From NCBI RefSeq assembly GCF_020171315.1, contig NZ_JAIUZP010000005.1:248001-312000 (forward strand): 64,000 nt of DNA, written 5' to 3'. Both the position numbers and the translations under genes were made by a program. The DNA comes from Pseudooceanicola nanhaiensis (GTDB lineage Bacteria; Pseudomonadota; Alphaproteobacteria; Rhodobacterales; Rhodobacteraceae). Below the pieces are notes generated by a model. It made no database searches. It was not told where the DNA came from and saw nothing but the letters and a program-made list of their open reading frames with translations. This document shows, piece after piece, positions 52,109 to 60,541 of this stretch (the stretch's first letter is position 1; every line of letters begins with the position of its first letter).

Positions 52109-53704
52109 TCAGGCGACGTCGAATTCCAGCGGTTTCACCTGCTGGAACTTGCCGGTGGCGTTCAGCGCCTCGACCGCCTCGACCGGCAGCGGCCCGTCGA
52201 GGTAGAGCAGCGCGATCGCCTCGGCCCCGGCCGATGCGCGGCCGAGAGTGAAGTTCGCGATGTTCACGCCGTTCGCGCCCAGGGTGGCGCCCAGCGTGCC
52301 GATGATGCCCGGCACGTCCTGGTTGGTGGTGTAGAGCATGTGCGCGCCCACTTCGGCGTCCACGTTGATGCCCTTGATCTGGATGAACCGGGGCTTGCCG
52401 TCCGAGAAGACGGTGCCCGCGGCAGACCGCTCGCGCTTGTCGGTGACCACGGTCACCTTGATGTAGCCGTCGAAGGCGCCCGACTTGTCCTGGTTCGTGG
52501 TGGAGATGCGGATGCCGCGCTCCTTGGCCACGACCGGGGCCGAGACCATGTTCACGTCCGGGTTGGCCTTCTTCATGATGCCTGCCACGACGCCGCAGTT
52601 CAGCGCCTCGAGGTTCATGCCTGCCACGGTGCCGTCGTAGAGGATGTTGATCGCCTTGATCGGCTCATCGGTCATCTGGCCGATGAAGGAACCGATGTGC
52701 CCGGCGAGCTTCAGCCACGGACCCATGACCTTGGCTTCCTCAGCGGTGACGGAGGGCATGTTGAGCGCGTTCTCGACGGCGCCGGTCAGCAGGTAGGCCG
52801 ACATCTGCTCGGCAACCTGAAGTGCTACGTTTTCCTGCGCCTCGGTGGTGGCAGCGCCGAGGTGCGGCGTGCAGACCACGTTGGGCAGGTTGAAGAGCGG
52901 GTTCTCGGTCGCGGGCTCTTCGGAGAAGACGTCGAAGGCCGCACCGGCCACGTGGCCCGATTTCAGCAGCTCTGCGAGGGCCGCTTCATCGACGAGGCCG
53001 CCGCGGGCGCAGTTGATGATCCGCACGCCCTTCTTGGTCTTCTCGAGGTTTTCCTTCGAGAGGATGTTCTTGGTGGTCTCGGTCAGCGGCACGTGCAGCG
53101 TGATGAAGTCGGCGCGGGTCAGCAGCTCGTCCAGCTCGACCTTCTCGACGCCCATCTTCTCGGCCTTCTCTTCGCCGAGGAAGGGGTCATAGGCCACGAC
53201 CTTCATCTTCAGGCCGCGGGCGCGGTCGCAGACGATGCCGCCGATGTTGCCGGCGCCGATCACGCCGAGGGTCTTGCCGGTCAGCTCGACACCCATGAAC
53301 TTCGACTTCTCCCACTTGCCCGCATGGGTCGAGGCAGAGGCCTCGGGGATTTGGCGCGCCACGGCGAACATCATCGCGATGGCATGTTCCGCCGTCGTGA
53401 TCATGTTGCCGAAGGGCGTGTTCATCACGATGATGCCCTTCTTGGACGCGGCGTCCTTGTCGATATTGTCGGTGCCGATGCCGGCGCGGCCGATGACCTT
53501 GAGGTTGTCGGCGGCGGCGATGATCTTCTCGGTTGCCTTGGTGGCCGAGCGGATGGCGAGGCCGTCATACTGGCCGATGACCTCCAGCAGCTTGTCCTTG
53601 TCCTTGCCAAGGTCGGGCTGGAAGTCGACGTCGATGCCGTGGTCCTTGAAGATCTGGACGGCGGCGTCGGACAGCTTGTCGGAAATGAGAACGCGGGGGG
53701 CCAT
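52109..53704 (-). CDS. serA: D-3-phosphoglycerate dehydrogenase
   Basis: Oxidises 3-phosphoglycerate to phosphohydroxypyruvate, the first step of serine synthesis. 531 residues, the long form with an extra domain. The NAD motif GVIGAGNIGGIV is near 145-156, the active-site Arg in INCARGGLVDEAAL near 235, and His in CTPHLGAATTEAQ near 283. The C-terminal half has the ASB domain (about 320-450) and an ACT domain (about 455-531) for serine feedback. The ATG at 53704 has AAAGGAG. Downstream of serC with a hairpin-containing gap of 111 bp. Confidence 0.95.
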   Translation of the reverse strand: MAPRVLISDKLSDAAVQIFKDHGIDVDFQPDLGKDKDKLLEVIGQYDGLAIRSATKATEKIIAAADNLKVIGRAGIGTDNIDKDAASKKGIIVMNTPFGNMITTAEHAIAMMFAVARQIPEASASTHAGKWEKSKFMGVELTGKTLGVIGAGNIGGIVCDRARGLKMKVVAYDPFLGEEKAEKMGVEKVELDELLTRADFITLHVPLTETTKNILSKENLEKTKKGVRIINCARGGLVDEAALAELLKSGHVAGAAFDVFSEEPATENPLFNLPNVVCTPHLGAATTEAQENVALQVAEQMSAYLLTGAVENALNMPSVTAEEAKVMGPWLKLAGHIGSFIGQMTDEPIKAINILYDGTVAGMNLEALNCGVVAGIMKKANPDVNMVSAPVVAKERGIRISTTNQDKSGAFDGYIKVTVVTDKRERSAAGTVFSDGKPRFIQIKGINVDAEVGAHMLYTTNQDVPGIIGTLGATLGANGVNIANFTLGRASAGAEAIALLYLDGPLPVEAVEALNATGKFQQVKPLEFDVA

Positions 53705-53815
53705 GTCTGGGCTCCTTTGGATAAGATCGGGGTGTGGACCGGCGCTGCAAACGCCGGCCGTGCCGTCAAATTCGGGGAAGATGGGGGCGGACCGGGGCCC
53801 GCCCGTCAGATCGGA

Positions 53816-54970
53816 TCAGGCTGCTTCGGTCTGGGCCGCGATCTCGGCTTCGAAGGCATGGGCCACCCAGGGCATCAGCGCTTCGACGTCCGAGGTATCG
53901 ATCGTGCCGCCGCACCAGATCCGCAGACCGGCCGGTGCATCGCGGTAGGCGCCCAGGTCGAGGCCCACGCCGGCCGCTTCGAGGCGCTTGGCCACGGCCT
54001 TGGCAAAGGCGGCGCCGTCCTTGATGCGGTCGTCGGTGAACTTCAGGCAGACCGAGGTGTTCGAGCGCGTCGCGTCATCCTCGGCGAGGTTCGCGATCCA
54101 GTCGTTGGCTTCGCAGAAGTCCCAGATCACCTTGGCGTTCGCATCGGCGCGCGCCATCAGCCCCTTCAGGCCGCCCACGGAGCGGGCCCAGTCCAGCGCC
54201 ACGAGGTAATCCTCGACCGCCAGCATGGAGGGGGTGTTGATCGTCTCGCCCTTGAAGATGCCTTCGTTGAGCTTGCCGCCCTTGGTCATGCGGAAGATCT
54301 TCGGCATCGGCCAGGCGGGGGTGTAGCTTTCCAGCCGTTCGACGGCGCGGGGGCTGAGGATCAGCATCCCGTGGGCCGCTTCACCGCCCAGCACCTTCTG
54401 CCAGGAGAAGGTCACCACGTCGAGCTTGTCGAAGGGCAGGTCCTGCGCGAAAGCGGCCGAGGTCGCGTCGCAGATGGTCAGGCCTTCGCGGTCGGCGGGG
54501 ATCGCGTCGCCGTTGGGCACGCGCACGCCGGAGGTGGTGCCGTTCCAGGTGAAGACGACGTCGGTGTTGAAGTCGACCTCGGCGAAGTCGACGATCTGAC
54601 CGTACTCGGCGGTCTTCACCTCGGCGTCGATTTTCAGTTGCTTGACGACATCGGTCACCCAGCCTGCGCCGAAGCTTTCCCAGGCCAGCATGGTGGCCTT
54701 GCGGGCGCCCAGCATGGACCAGAGCGCCATTTCGACGGCGCCGGTATCGGAGGCGGGAACGATGCCGATCTTGTAGTCGGCGGGCACGCCCAGCAGGTCA
54801 CGCGTCTCTTCGATCGCGGCCTTCAGCTTTTCCTTGCCGATGGCAGCACGGTGCGAGCGACCGAGTGCGGCATCAGCCAGTTTGTCGAGCGTGAATGTGG
54901 GGATCTTGGCGCAGGGGCCAGAGGAGAAACGCGGGTTTGCAGGCCGCGTGGTCGGTGCTTCAATAGCCAT
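53816..54970 (-). CDS. serC: Phosphoserine aminotransferase
   Basis: Converts phosphohydroxypyruvate to phosphoserine with glutamate. PLP enzyme of 384 residues. [11 protein letters not shown] near 12-22 and [15 protein letters not shown] near 73-87 match the alphaproteobacterial SerC group. The PLP Lys is in [17 protein letters not shown] near 190. The ATG at 54970 is preceded by a hairpin leader with the ribosome-binding site GGAAGGA in its loop; the longer reading from 55027 runs into that leader. Confidence 0.93.
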   Translation of the reverse strand: MAIEAPTTRPANPRFSSGPCAKIPTFTLDKLADAALGRSHRAAIGKEKLKAAIEETRDLLGVPADYKIGIVPASDTGAVEMALWSMLGARKATMLAWESFGAGWVTDVVKQLKIDAEVKTAEYGQIVDFAEVDFNTDVVFTWNGTTSGVRVPNGDAIPADREGLTICDATSAAFAQDLPFDKLDVVTFSWQKVLGGEAAHGMLILSPRAVERLESYTPAWPMPKIFRMTKGGKLNEGIFKGETINTPSMLAVEDYLVALDWARSVGGLKGLMARADANAKVIWDFCEANDWIANLAEDDATRSNTSVCLKFTDDRIKDGAAFAKAVAKRLEAAGVGLDLGAYRDAPAGLRIWCGGTIDTSDVEALMPWVAHAFEAEIAAQTEAA

Positions 54971-55030
54971 GTAGCTATCCTTCCAGATAAGCGCCCTTCG
55001 TTGGGGAAGGGTGTCCCACTGCCGCATCTA
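54971..55030 (-). promoter_or_regulatory. serC leader, candidate serC RNA motif
   Basis: On the minus strand a CCCTT...AAGGG hairpin is followed by TTATC-TGGAAG-GATAG, whose loop carries the ribosome-binding sequence 7-12 nt before the serC ATG. A conserved leader upstream of serC, called the serC motif, is known from alphaproteobacteria; this may be an instance, but I cannot verify it against the covariance model. Confidence 0.4.
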
Positions 55031-55088
55031 GTGCCTGTCGCGACGCTGCGCAACGAAAATTTTCAGGGGAAAGACGACAATTTGAATG

Positions 55089-55115
55089 CCGAAAGCGACA
55101 TCGCGTCGCTTTCGG
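55089..55115 (-). terminator. Hairpin after the GST gene
   Basis: CCGAAAGCGAC (55089-55099) and GTCGCTTTCGG (55105-55115) form an 11-bp perfect stem with loop ATCGC. It lies 5 bp past the GST stop on the minus strand, followed by CATTCAAATTG, so a T-run is lacking. It may separate the GST transcript from serC. Confidence 0.6.
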
Positions 55116-55119
55116 ATGA

Positions 55120-55758
55120 TCAGGCGCGCAGGGCGTCGTAGGGCACCATGACGTGCTCCCGGTAGGCCGGGCGCTCGGTCAGGCGGGCGTAGTAGGCCGC
55201 CAGCGCGGGCAGCTCGGGCCGGTCGACCTCGATGTCGTAGTAGCGGTAGAGGACATGGCCGAACTGGATGTCCGCCAGCGTGAAGTCCTCGCCCGCGAGG
55301 TGGGCGTGACGGGTCAGCTGCACCTCTGCGATTCGGAGCGGTTTTTCCAGCGCTGTCATGGCCTTGGCGATGGCCTCGGGGTCCCGCTGATCGGCGGGCG
55401 TGCGCACCACGCGCCAGAAGACGGGGCCGGTGAAGCCGATGGCGACGTTGATCTTGGCCCATTCCGCCCAGCGGTCGATATCGCTCCGATCCAGGAGGTC
55501 GGAGGGCCAGAACGGGCTGCCGCCGTAGCGCGTCGCGAGGTAGCGCAGGATCGCCCCCGTCTCCCACAGGGGCGGGTTGTCGCCGTCACGCAGGACCGGC
55601 ACGGTGCCGTTCGGGTTCATGGCGAGGAAGGCCTCGGTATCGGTGACGCCATGGACATGCCCGGCGTCGATCCGCTCATGGGGCAGCTTCAGTTCGGCCA
55701 CGGCCCACATCAGGGCCTGCACGTTGGACGATGTCTTGCGTCCCCAGATCGTCAGCAT
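55120..55758 (-). CDS. Glutathione S-transferase
   Basis: A 212-residue GST. The N-terminal domain starts LTIWGRKTSSNVQALMW, with Ser at the likely glutathione-activating position (near 11-12). NPNGTVPVLRD near 48-58 and ETGAILRYLA near 66-75 complete the glutathione site. The C-terminal domain contains GEDFTLADIQFGHVLY (near 161-176). The ATG at 55758 has AGAGGAAGAG. On the same strand as serC but with a hairpin between, so likely a separate unit. The long upstream frame is a shadow of ktrB. Confidence 0.86.
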   Translation of the reverse strand: MLTIWGRKTSSNVQALMWAVAELKLPHERIDAGHVHGVTDTEAFLAMNPNGTVPVLRDGDNPPLWETGAILRYLATRYGGSPFWPSDLLDRSDIDRWAEWAKINVAIGFTGPVFWRVVRTPADQRDPEAIAKAMTALEKPLRIAEVQLTRHAHLAGEDFTLADIQFGHVLYRYYDIEVDRPELPALAAYYARLTERPAYREHVMVPYDALRA

Positions 55759-55953
55759 GTCGCTCTTCCTCTTTCGGCCTTGCATAGCTGTGGTGTTTTC
55801 GCGCGCGGACAAGGGCGGGCCCGGGACAATGACGCGAACGTGCCCTTTGCCTCGTCCTGGCCCCATCCCGGGCCCCCGTCCGACGGGCGGCGATTCGCCG
55901 GGGCCCGCGCCGGGCGCCTCGCTGCGGGATACGGTGCCCCGGATGCCGCGCGG

Positions 55954-55998
55954 GAAAATTCTTCGAAGAATTTTCTCAAGAATTTTCCAAAATTCTTG
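55954..55998. repeat. Class A palindrome pair
   Basis: A 22-bp perfect palindrome (55954-55975; arm GAAAATTCTTC) is followed by CAAGAATTTT-CC-AAAATTCTTG (55977-55998). The arms are shared with copies at 3268 and 19249. It lies 25 bp past the end of ktrB. Confidence 0.75.
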
Positions 55999-56024
55999 GG
56001 TGCGCCCGGCCGGCCTCCGGACCG

Positions 56025-57368
56025 TCAGCCGAGGTGGATCTGTCCGGCGGGGTAGCGCACGCGCGGCGTCGACCGGGTGGCGAGGAAGAAGCCAAGCGTC
56101 AGCGGGCCGACGCGGCCGAGGAACATGATCGCCATGATCACCGCCCGGCCAAAGCCCGACAGATCCCCGGTGAAGCCGCGCGACAGGCCCACGGTGCCGA
56201 AGGCGCTCGCCACTTCGAAGGAAATGTCGAGGAAATGCCCCTCGTGCGAGGCGGCGAGCAGGAAGACTCCGATGAAGACGACGAGCACGCTGATCGCGGT
56301 CAAGGCCATGACCTTCAGCACTTCGTCGAGGCTGATGCTGCGCCCGAAGGCGTGCAGCTGCGACTGGCGGCGGAAGAAGGCCATCGTGGCGATCAGCATG
56401 ACGACGAAGGTGGTGACCTTGATTCCGCCCGCGGTAGAGGTGGGCCCTCCGCCGATCAGCATCATCGAGATGAACATCATCGTCGTGCTGTCGTGCATCG
56501 CGCTGATGTCGGTGGTGTTGAACCCGGCGGTGCGCGTCGTGACGCCCTGGAACCAGCTGACCGTCAGCTTGGCCACGGCCCCGTGGAGGTGGCCCAGCGT
56601 GCCGGTATTGTGCCATTCCAGAAACGCGAAGAGCCCGACCGACCAGGGGATCAGCACCGCCGTTCCCAGCAGCATGATCTTGGTGTGCAGCGTCCACCGG
56701 CGCCAGTCGCGCTGGTTGAACACGTCCTGCAGCACCACGTAGCCGATGCCCCCCACGATGAAGAGCGCAGGGATCACGATGTTGACGATCGGATCGGTGG
56801 CATAGGGCACCAGCCCGTTCGGGAAGGTCGAGAAACCGGCGTTGTTGAAGGCCGAGATGGCGTGGAAGAGCGCGGTCCAGAGCCCCTGCCAGACCCCTTC
56901 CTGCGGCACGAAGACCAGCGCCAGCAGCAAGGTGCCGGTCATCTCGCAGAAGAGGACGACCTTGGCGATGGTCTTCATCAGCAGACGGACCTGGGTCATG
57001 GAACTCTGGTTCAGGTCTTCGCGCAGGTAGACGTGGCCGGTGATCCCCACCGGCAGGCCGAGGGCTGCCAGCACCAGCACCGCGAAGGTCATGAGCCCCA
57101 GCCCGCCAAGCTGGATCAGCAGCGCCAGCACCACCTGTCCGAAAAGCGTGAGCCCGGTGCCGATGTCGAAGACGGCGAGCCCGGTCACCGTCACGGCAGA
57201 GGTGGCCGTGAAGAGCGCGTCGCCCCAGCTGATCGGGATCGTGCGGGCGAAAGGCAGCATGAAGAGCGCCGCCCCGGCGAGGATCAAGAGCGCATAGGCC
57301 AGCGCCAGGATCGCCGGCGCGGGCATCCGGGCGATGCGCTGGAGCGTTTGCTTGGGGATCAGGGCCAT
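56025..57368 (-). CDS. ktrB: Potassium uptake channel subunit, KtrB/TrkH family
   Basis: Inner-membrane K+ translocating subunit of 447 residues. Four pore loops are recognisable: TVTGLAVFDIG near 60, FNNAGFSTFP near 165, TTRTAGFNTTD near 284 and GTVGLSRGFTG near 399. The smaller size and these filter Gly residues favour KtrB, the Na+-dependent system, over full TrkH. It is cotranscribed with ktrA, whose stop is 7 bp upstream. Confidence 0.9.
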   Translation of the reverse strand: MALIPKQTLQRIARMPAPAILALAYALLILAGAALFMLPFARTIPISWGDALFTATSAVTVTGLAVFDIGTGLTLFGQVVLALLIQLGGLGLMTFAVLVLAALGLPVGITGHVYLREDLNQSSMTQVRLLMKTIAKVVLFCEMTGTLLLALVFVPQEGVWQGLWTALFHAISAFNNAGFSTFPNGLVPYATDPIVNIVIPALFIVGGIGYVVLQDVFNQRDWRRWTLHTKIMLLGTAVLIPWSVGLFAFLEWHNTGTLGHLHGAVAKLTVSWFQGVTTRTAGFNTTDISAMHDSTTMMFISMMLIGGGPTSTAGGIKVTTFVVMLIATMAFFRRQSQLHAFGRSISLDEVLKVMALTAISVLVVFIGVFLLAASHEGHFLDISFEVASAFGTVGLSRGFTGDLSGFGRAVIMAIMFLGRVGPLTLGFFLATRSTPRVRYPAGQIHLG

Positions 57369-57375
57369 GACGGGC

Positions 57376-58035
57376 TCAGATCTGATCGCCGAAGCTGCGC
57401 AGCTCGGGCCGCTTGCCGAGGACGATGATCTTGTCGTCCTTTTCCAGCGTGTAGTCGCGGCTGTGGGCGGGGCGGAACTCGGTCCCGCGCATGACCCCCA
57501 GCAGGGTCAGGTCATGGCCGGTGAAGTCGAGCGCCTTCAGCGGCTGGCCCGCCATGCGTTCGGGCACCGCCATGTTGACCACGGAATAGCCGTTCCCGAG
57601 GCTCACGTAGTCCAGCATCACCGGGTTGTTCAGCATCTGCGCGATGTGGCGGCCCATCTCCTGCTCCGGCAGGATGACGCGGTCGGCGCCGAGCTTCATC
57701 AGGATGCGGTGGTGGGTCCGGTTCGAGGCCTTCACCCAGATCGTGTTCACGCCGCAGAGCTTGAGGTTCATCGTGGTGAGGATCGAGGCCTGGATGTCCT
57801 CGCCGATCGCCACAAGCGCCACATCGTAGCGTTCGATCCCGGCTTCGCGCAGGGCGCCCTCGTCGGTGGAATCGAGGATCACGGTCGCGGTCAGCACCGA
57901 GGCCATGCTGTTCACCCGGCGCTCGTCCATGTCCACGCCGATCACGTGGTTGCCGAAGCGCGCCAGTTCCGCGGCGACGGTCTGTCCGAAGGCGCCGAGG
58001 CCGATCACGGCGAAGCTGCGGTTTTCCTTGGCCAT
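57376..58035 (-). CDS. ktrA: Potassium uptake regulatory subunit KtrA (TrkA-N/RCK)
   Basis: A 219-residue cytoplasmic RCK protein that gates KtrB. The NAD/ATP-binding VIGLGAFGQTVAAEL is at 10-24, with the acidic VDMDE end of beta-2 at 34-38. The second RCK_C domain (about 140-219) is present. One RCK unit only, so it forms an octameric ring as KtrA does, unlike TrkA with two. ATG at 58035 with GGGAG. First gene of the operon. Confidence 0.92.
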   Translation of the reverse strand: MAKENRSFAVIGLGAFGQTVAAELARFGNHVIGVDMDERRVNSMASVLTATVILDSTDEGALREAGIERYDVALVAIGEDIQASILTTMNLKLCGVNTIWVKASNRTHHRILMKLGADRVILPEQEMGRHIAQMLNNPVMLDYVSLGNGYSVVNMAVPERMAGQPLKALDFTGHDLTLLGVMRGTEFRPAHSRDYTLEKDDKIIVLGKRPELRSFGDQI

Positions 58036-58207
58036 TGCGGGCTCCCTGTCGGTGGTGGTGGGGCGGCGGAAATGGGGGCGACGCTGCCGCTGCGGCGCGG
58101 CGCTGTCAAGCGCACAGGCGGCAGGGGCACTCGTGCGCGGGGGGCGATTGTGGAGACTGAGTGCAGGGGCGGACTGCGGGGGCCCGAGGGGCCGGGCGCG
58201 TGCCGCA

Positions 58208-58275
58208 GGCGGGGAGGGGGGCTGTCTGCCCCCGTCGCGTACCGCGACTCCCCCCGAGGATATTTGGGAACAGTG
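58208..58275 (+). repeat. Class C intergenic repeat between ktrA and znuB
   Basis: GGGGAGGGGGGCTGTCTGCC and CCC hairpin, then CGCGACTCCCCCCGAGGATA and TTTGGGAACAG. The order and sequence match the copy before queG. It lies next to the 3' end of znuB (minus strand). Confidence 0.7.
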
Positions 58276-58286
58276 GATGTGGCGGG

Positions 58287-59078
58287 TCAGCCGCGGCGCA
58301 GGCGGGCGACGATCTGGCCGAGGGCGAAGAGGATCACGGCGCAGGTGACGATCGAGGGCCCTGCGGGCGTGTCGAGCACCCAGGCGAGGCGCAGCCCGCC
58401 AAGGGCGGAGGCCACGGCCACGACGGCGGCGAGGCCCAGCATCGCCTCGGGGGTGCGGGCGAAGGGGCGGGCGGCGGCGGCGGGGATGATCAGCAGGGCG
58501 GTGATCAGCAGCGCGCCCACGACCTTGATGGAGAGCGCCACCACGAGGGCGAGGGCAAGGGTGAGGCCCAGCTGCTCCCGCTCGGGGTCGATGCCGGAGG
58601 CGGCGGCGAGGTCCGGGTTCAGTGTGGCCGTGAGCAGTGCCTGCCAGCGCCAGGCCAGCCAGAGCGCCAGCAGCACCGTGCCGCCCCAGACCAGCGCGAG
58701 ATCGGATTTCGAGACCGAGAGGATGTCGCCGAAGAGGTAGCTTTCGAGGTTCAGCCGTGCGCCAGGCAGGAAGGCGACGGCCATCAGGCCGAAGGCCAGT
58801 GCCGCATGGGCCAGCACGCCCAGCACCGTGTCCATCGCCTGCCCGCGGCGCGAGAGCGCGGTGATCGTCAGCGCCATGACCAGCGCCACCACGAGGACGC
58901 CGCCGGGGATCGGCAGGGAGAAGCCAAGCGAGAGCGCCACGCCGAGGATCGCCGCATGGGCGGTGGCATCGCCGAAATAGGCCATCCGGCGCCAGACCAC
59001 GAAACAGCCCAGCAGCGCGGCACCCAGCCCCACGCCGACCCCGGCCAGCGTCGCGCGGATCAGGAAATCGTCGAGCAT
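58287..59078 (-). CDS. znuB: Zinc ABC transporter permease ZnuB
   Basis: Inner-membrane permease of 263 residues with about eight spans. GVGLGAALLGCFVVWRRMAY (near 14-33) and DATAHAAILGVALSLG (near 37-52) are the ZnuB/TroC landmarks. It starts directly after the znuC stop (TGAATG), so it is coupled to it. Regulated with zur. Confidence 0.93.
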   Translation of the reverse strand: MLDDFLIRATLAGVGVGLGAALLGCFVVWRRMAYFGDATAHAAILGVALSLGFSLPIPGGVLVVALVMALTITALSRRGQAMDTVLGVLAHAALAFGLMAVAFLPGARLNLESYLFGDILSVSKSDLALVWGGTVLLALWLAWRWQALLTATLNPDLAAASGIDPEREQLGLTLALALVVALSIKVVGALLITALLIIPAAAARPFARTPEAMLGLAAVVAVASALGGLRLAWVLDTPAGPSIVTCAVILFALGQIVARLRRG

Positions 59079-59912
59079 TCAGGGGCGTCCTTGGGTGGTA
59101 TGGAGGGTGGCATGGCGCGGGGCCGGGTCGTCGTGCAGGTGATCGTGGGCGTGCGCGTGGTCATGTCCGTGATCATGCCCGTGATCGTGGGTGCAGCCCT
59201 CGTCGTGGTCATGGTCATGCTGGTGGCGGTAGAGCGCCAGCGCCCCCTGCGTGCCGCGGCCGAAGAGGGCCCGGTACTCCGGCGCGGAGCTGACCACCTC
59301 GGGCGTCCCCTGGCAGCAGATATGTCCGTTCAGGCAAACCACCCGGTCGGAGGCGCTCATCACCACGTGCAGTTCGTGGCTGATCATCAGGACGGCGCAG
59401 CCGATCTCGTGCCGGATCTCGTCGATCAGCTGGTAGAAGGCGGCGGAGGCGGGCTGATCCAGGCCCTGCGTCGCCTCGTCCAGCATGAGGATATGGGGAT
59501 CCTGCAGCAGGGCGCGGGCGAGGAGGACACGCTGGAACTGGCCGCCGGAGAGGTCGACCATCTGGCGTTGGGCGAGGCTTTCGGCCACGCCGGTCCGCGC
59601 CATCGCGCGGGCGATGGCGTCGGGGCGGGCGCGGTGCGGCAGGTTCAGGAACCGCATCACCGACATCGGCAGGGTCCTGTCGATGTGCAGCTTCTGCGGG
59701 ACATAGCCGATGCGCAGCCCCGGCATCCGGGTCACCGTGCCGCCGGTGGGCTTCAGCGCCCCGGCCAGCACCCGCAGCAGCGTGGATTTGCCAGAGCCAT
59801 TGGGCCCGACGATCGTCACGATCTCCCCGGGTTCGAGCGACAGGTCGACGCCCTGCAGCACCTGCTGGCCGCCGAAGCCAGCCGTCAGTCGGCGGGCGGT
59901 CAACAGGCTCAT
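59079..59912 (-). CDS. znuC: Zinc ABC transporter ATPase ZnuC with a His-rich C-terminal tail
   Basis: ATP-binding subunit of the zinc importer, 277 residues. Walker A GPNGSGKST is at 36-44, signature LSGGQ at 121-125, Walker B ILMLDE at 141-146, and the switch His at 179. The core ends near 228; residues 230-260 are a His/Asp tail with 14 His in 31 residues, ending in a short Pro/Ala piece. The tail may bind or sense zinc on the cytoplasmic side. The ATG at 59912 overlaps the zur stop. Confidence 0.93.
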   Translation of the reverse strand: MSLLTARRLTAGFGGQQVLQGVDLSLEPGEIVTIVGPNGSGKSTLLRVLAGALKPTGGTVTRMPGLRIGYVPQKLHIDRTLPMSVMRFLNLPHRARPDAIARAMARTGVAESLAQRQMVDLSGGQFQRVLLARALLQDPHILMLDEATQGLDQPASAAFYQLIDEIRHEIGCAVLMISHELHVVMSASDRVVCLNGHICCQGTPEVVSSAPEYRALFGRGTQGALALYRHQHDHDHDEGCTHDHGHDHGHDHAHAHDHLHDDPAPRHATLHTTQGRP

Positions 59913-60403
59913 GCTGCCTCTTCCCGGCACAGCGGGCAGAGCCCCTCTGCCTCGATCGTCGTCTTTTCCACCGCGAAGCCGGCCGCGTCCGCGCTGGCGT
60001 CAAGCGGGGTCACGCCCTGCGCTTCCGCCACGGCGCCACATTTGCGGCAGATGAAGAAAGCCGGGTCATGCGCTGCGCCGGGATGAGCGCAGGCGACGAA
60101 GGCGTTCAGCCGTTCGATCCGGTGCGCCAGCCCGTTGTCCATCAGGAAACCAAGTGCCCGGTAGGCCACCGGCGGCTTGGAGCCGAACCCGTCCTCCGCC
60201 AGCCGCGCCAGCACGTCGTAGGCGCCGAGCGCCACGTGGCTTTCCAGCAGGATCTCCAGCGTGCGCCGCCGCACCGGGGTGAAGCTGAGGCCCTTCTCGG
60301 CACAGGTCTCCTCCGCGAGGGCGAGGGCCGCGCGGGTGCAGGCGCTGTGATCATGCGCGGCGAAGCCCACGATGCCCTGCGGGTCGGTCGATCCTTGGCT
60401 CAT
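59909..60403 (-). CDS. zur: Zinc uptake regulator Zur (Fur family)
   Basis: A 164-residue Fur-family repressor of zinc uptake. The winged helix is about residues 40-100 (LTFTPVRRRTLE and PPVAYRALGFL regions). Structural zinc ligands are Cys119, Cys122 (CRKC) and Cys156, Cys159 (CPLC). A His-containing regulatory site is in ACAHPGAAHDP near 105-115. It overlaps znuC (ATGA) and so heads the operon zur-znuC-znuB. ATG at 60403 with GGAGGTGAGAG. Confidence 0.94.
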   Translation of the reverse strand: MSQGSTDPQGIVGFAAHDHSACTRAALALAEETCAEKGLSFTPVRRRTLEILLESHVALGAYDVLARLAEDGFGSKPPVAYRALGFLMDNGLAHRIERLNAFVACAHPGAAHDPAFFICRKCGAVAEAQGVTPLDASADAAGFAVEKTTIEAEGLCPLCREEAA

Positions 60404-60480
60404 CTCTCACCTCCTCGCCGTCACAGGTGCGACGGCCACGAACAGCTTGCCCCTCCGGCGCGCCGGATTTTCGGGGGTTG

Positions 60481-60524
60481 TGATATTATAACATACGCGT
60501 TAGGTGGGGGCTACTGTATAACAT
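60481..60524. promoter_or_regulatory. Zur-type operator between zur and znuA
   Basis: TGATATTATAACA (60481-60493) is a near-perfect palindrome matching Zur boxes. The half-site TATAACAT occurs at 60487-60494 and again at 60517-60524, 30 bp apart; the second may also be the znuA -10. Zinc-bound Zur would therefore repress both divergent units. Confidence 0.75.
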
Positions 60525-60541
60525 CCCCCCGGAGGACTTCC

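Noticed and set aside
55120-56697. A long frame seeming to extend the GST upstream
   Set aside because: It runs through intergenic repeats and antisense to ktrB; the GST start at 55758 has a good ribosome-binding site.
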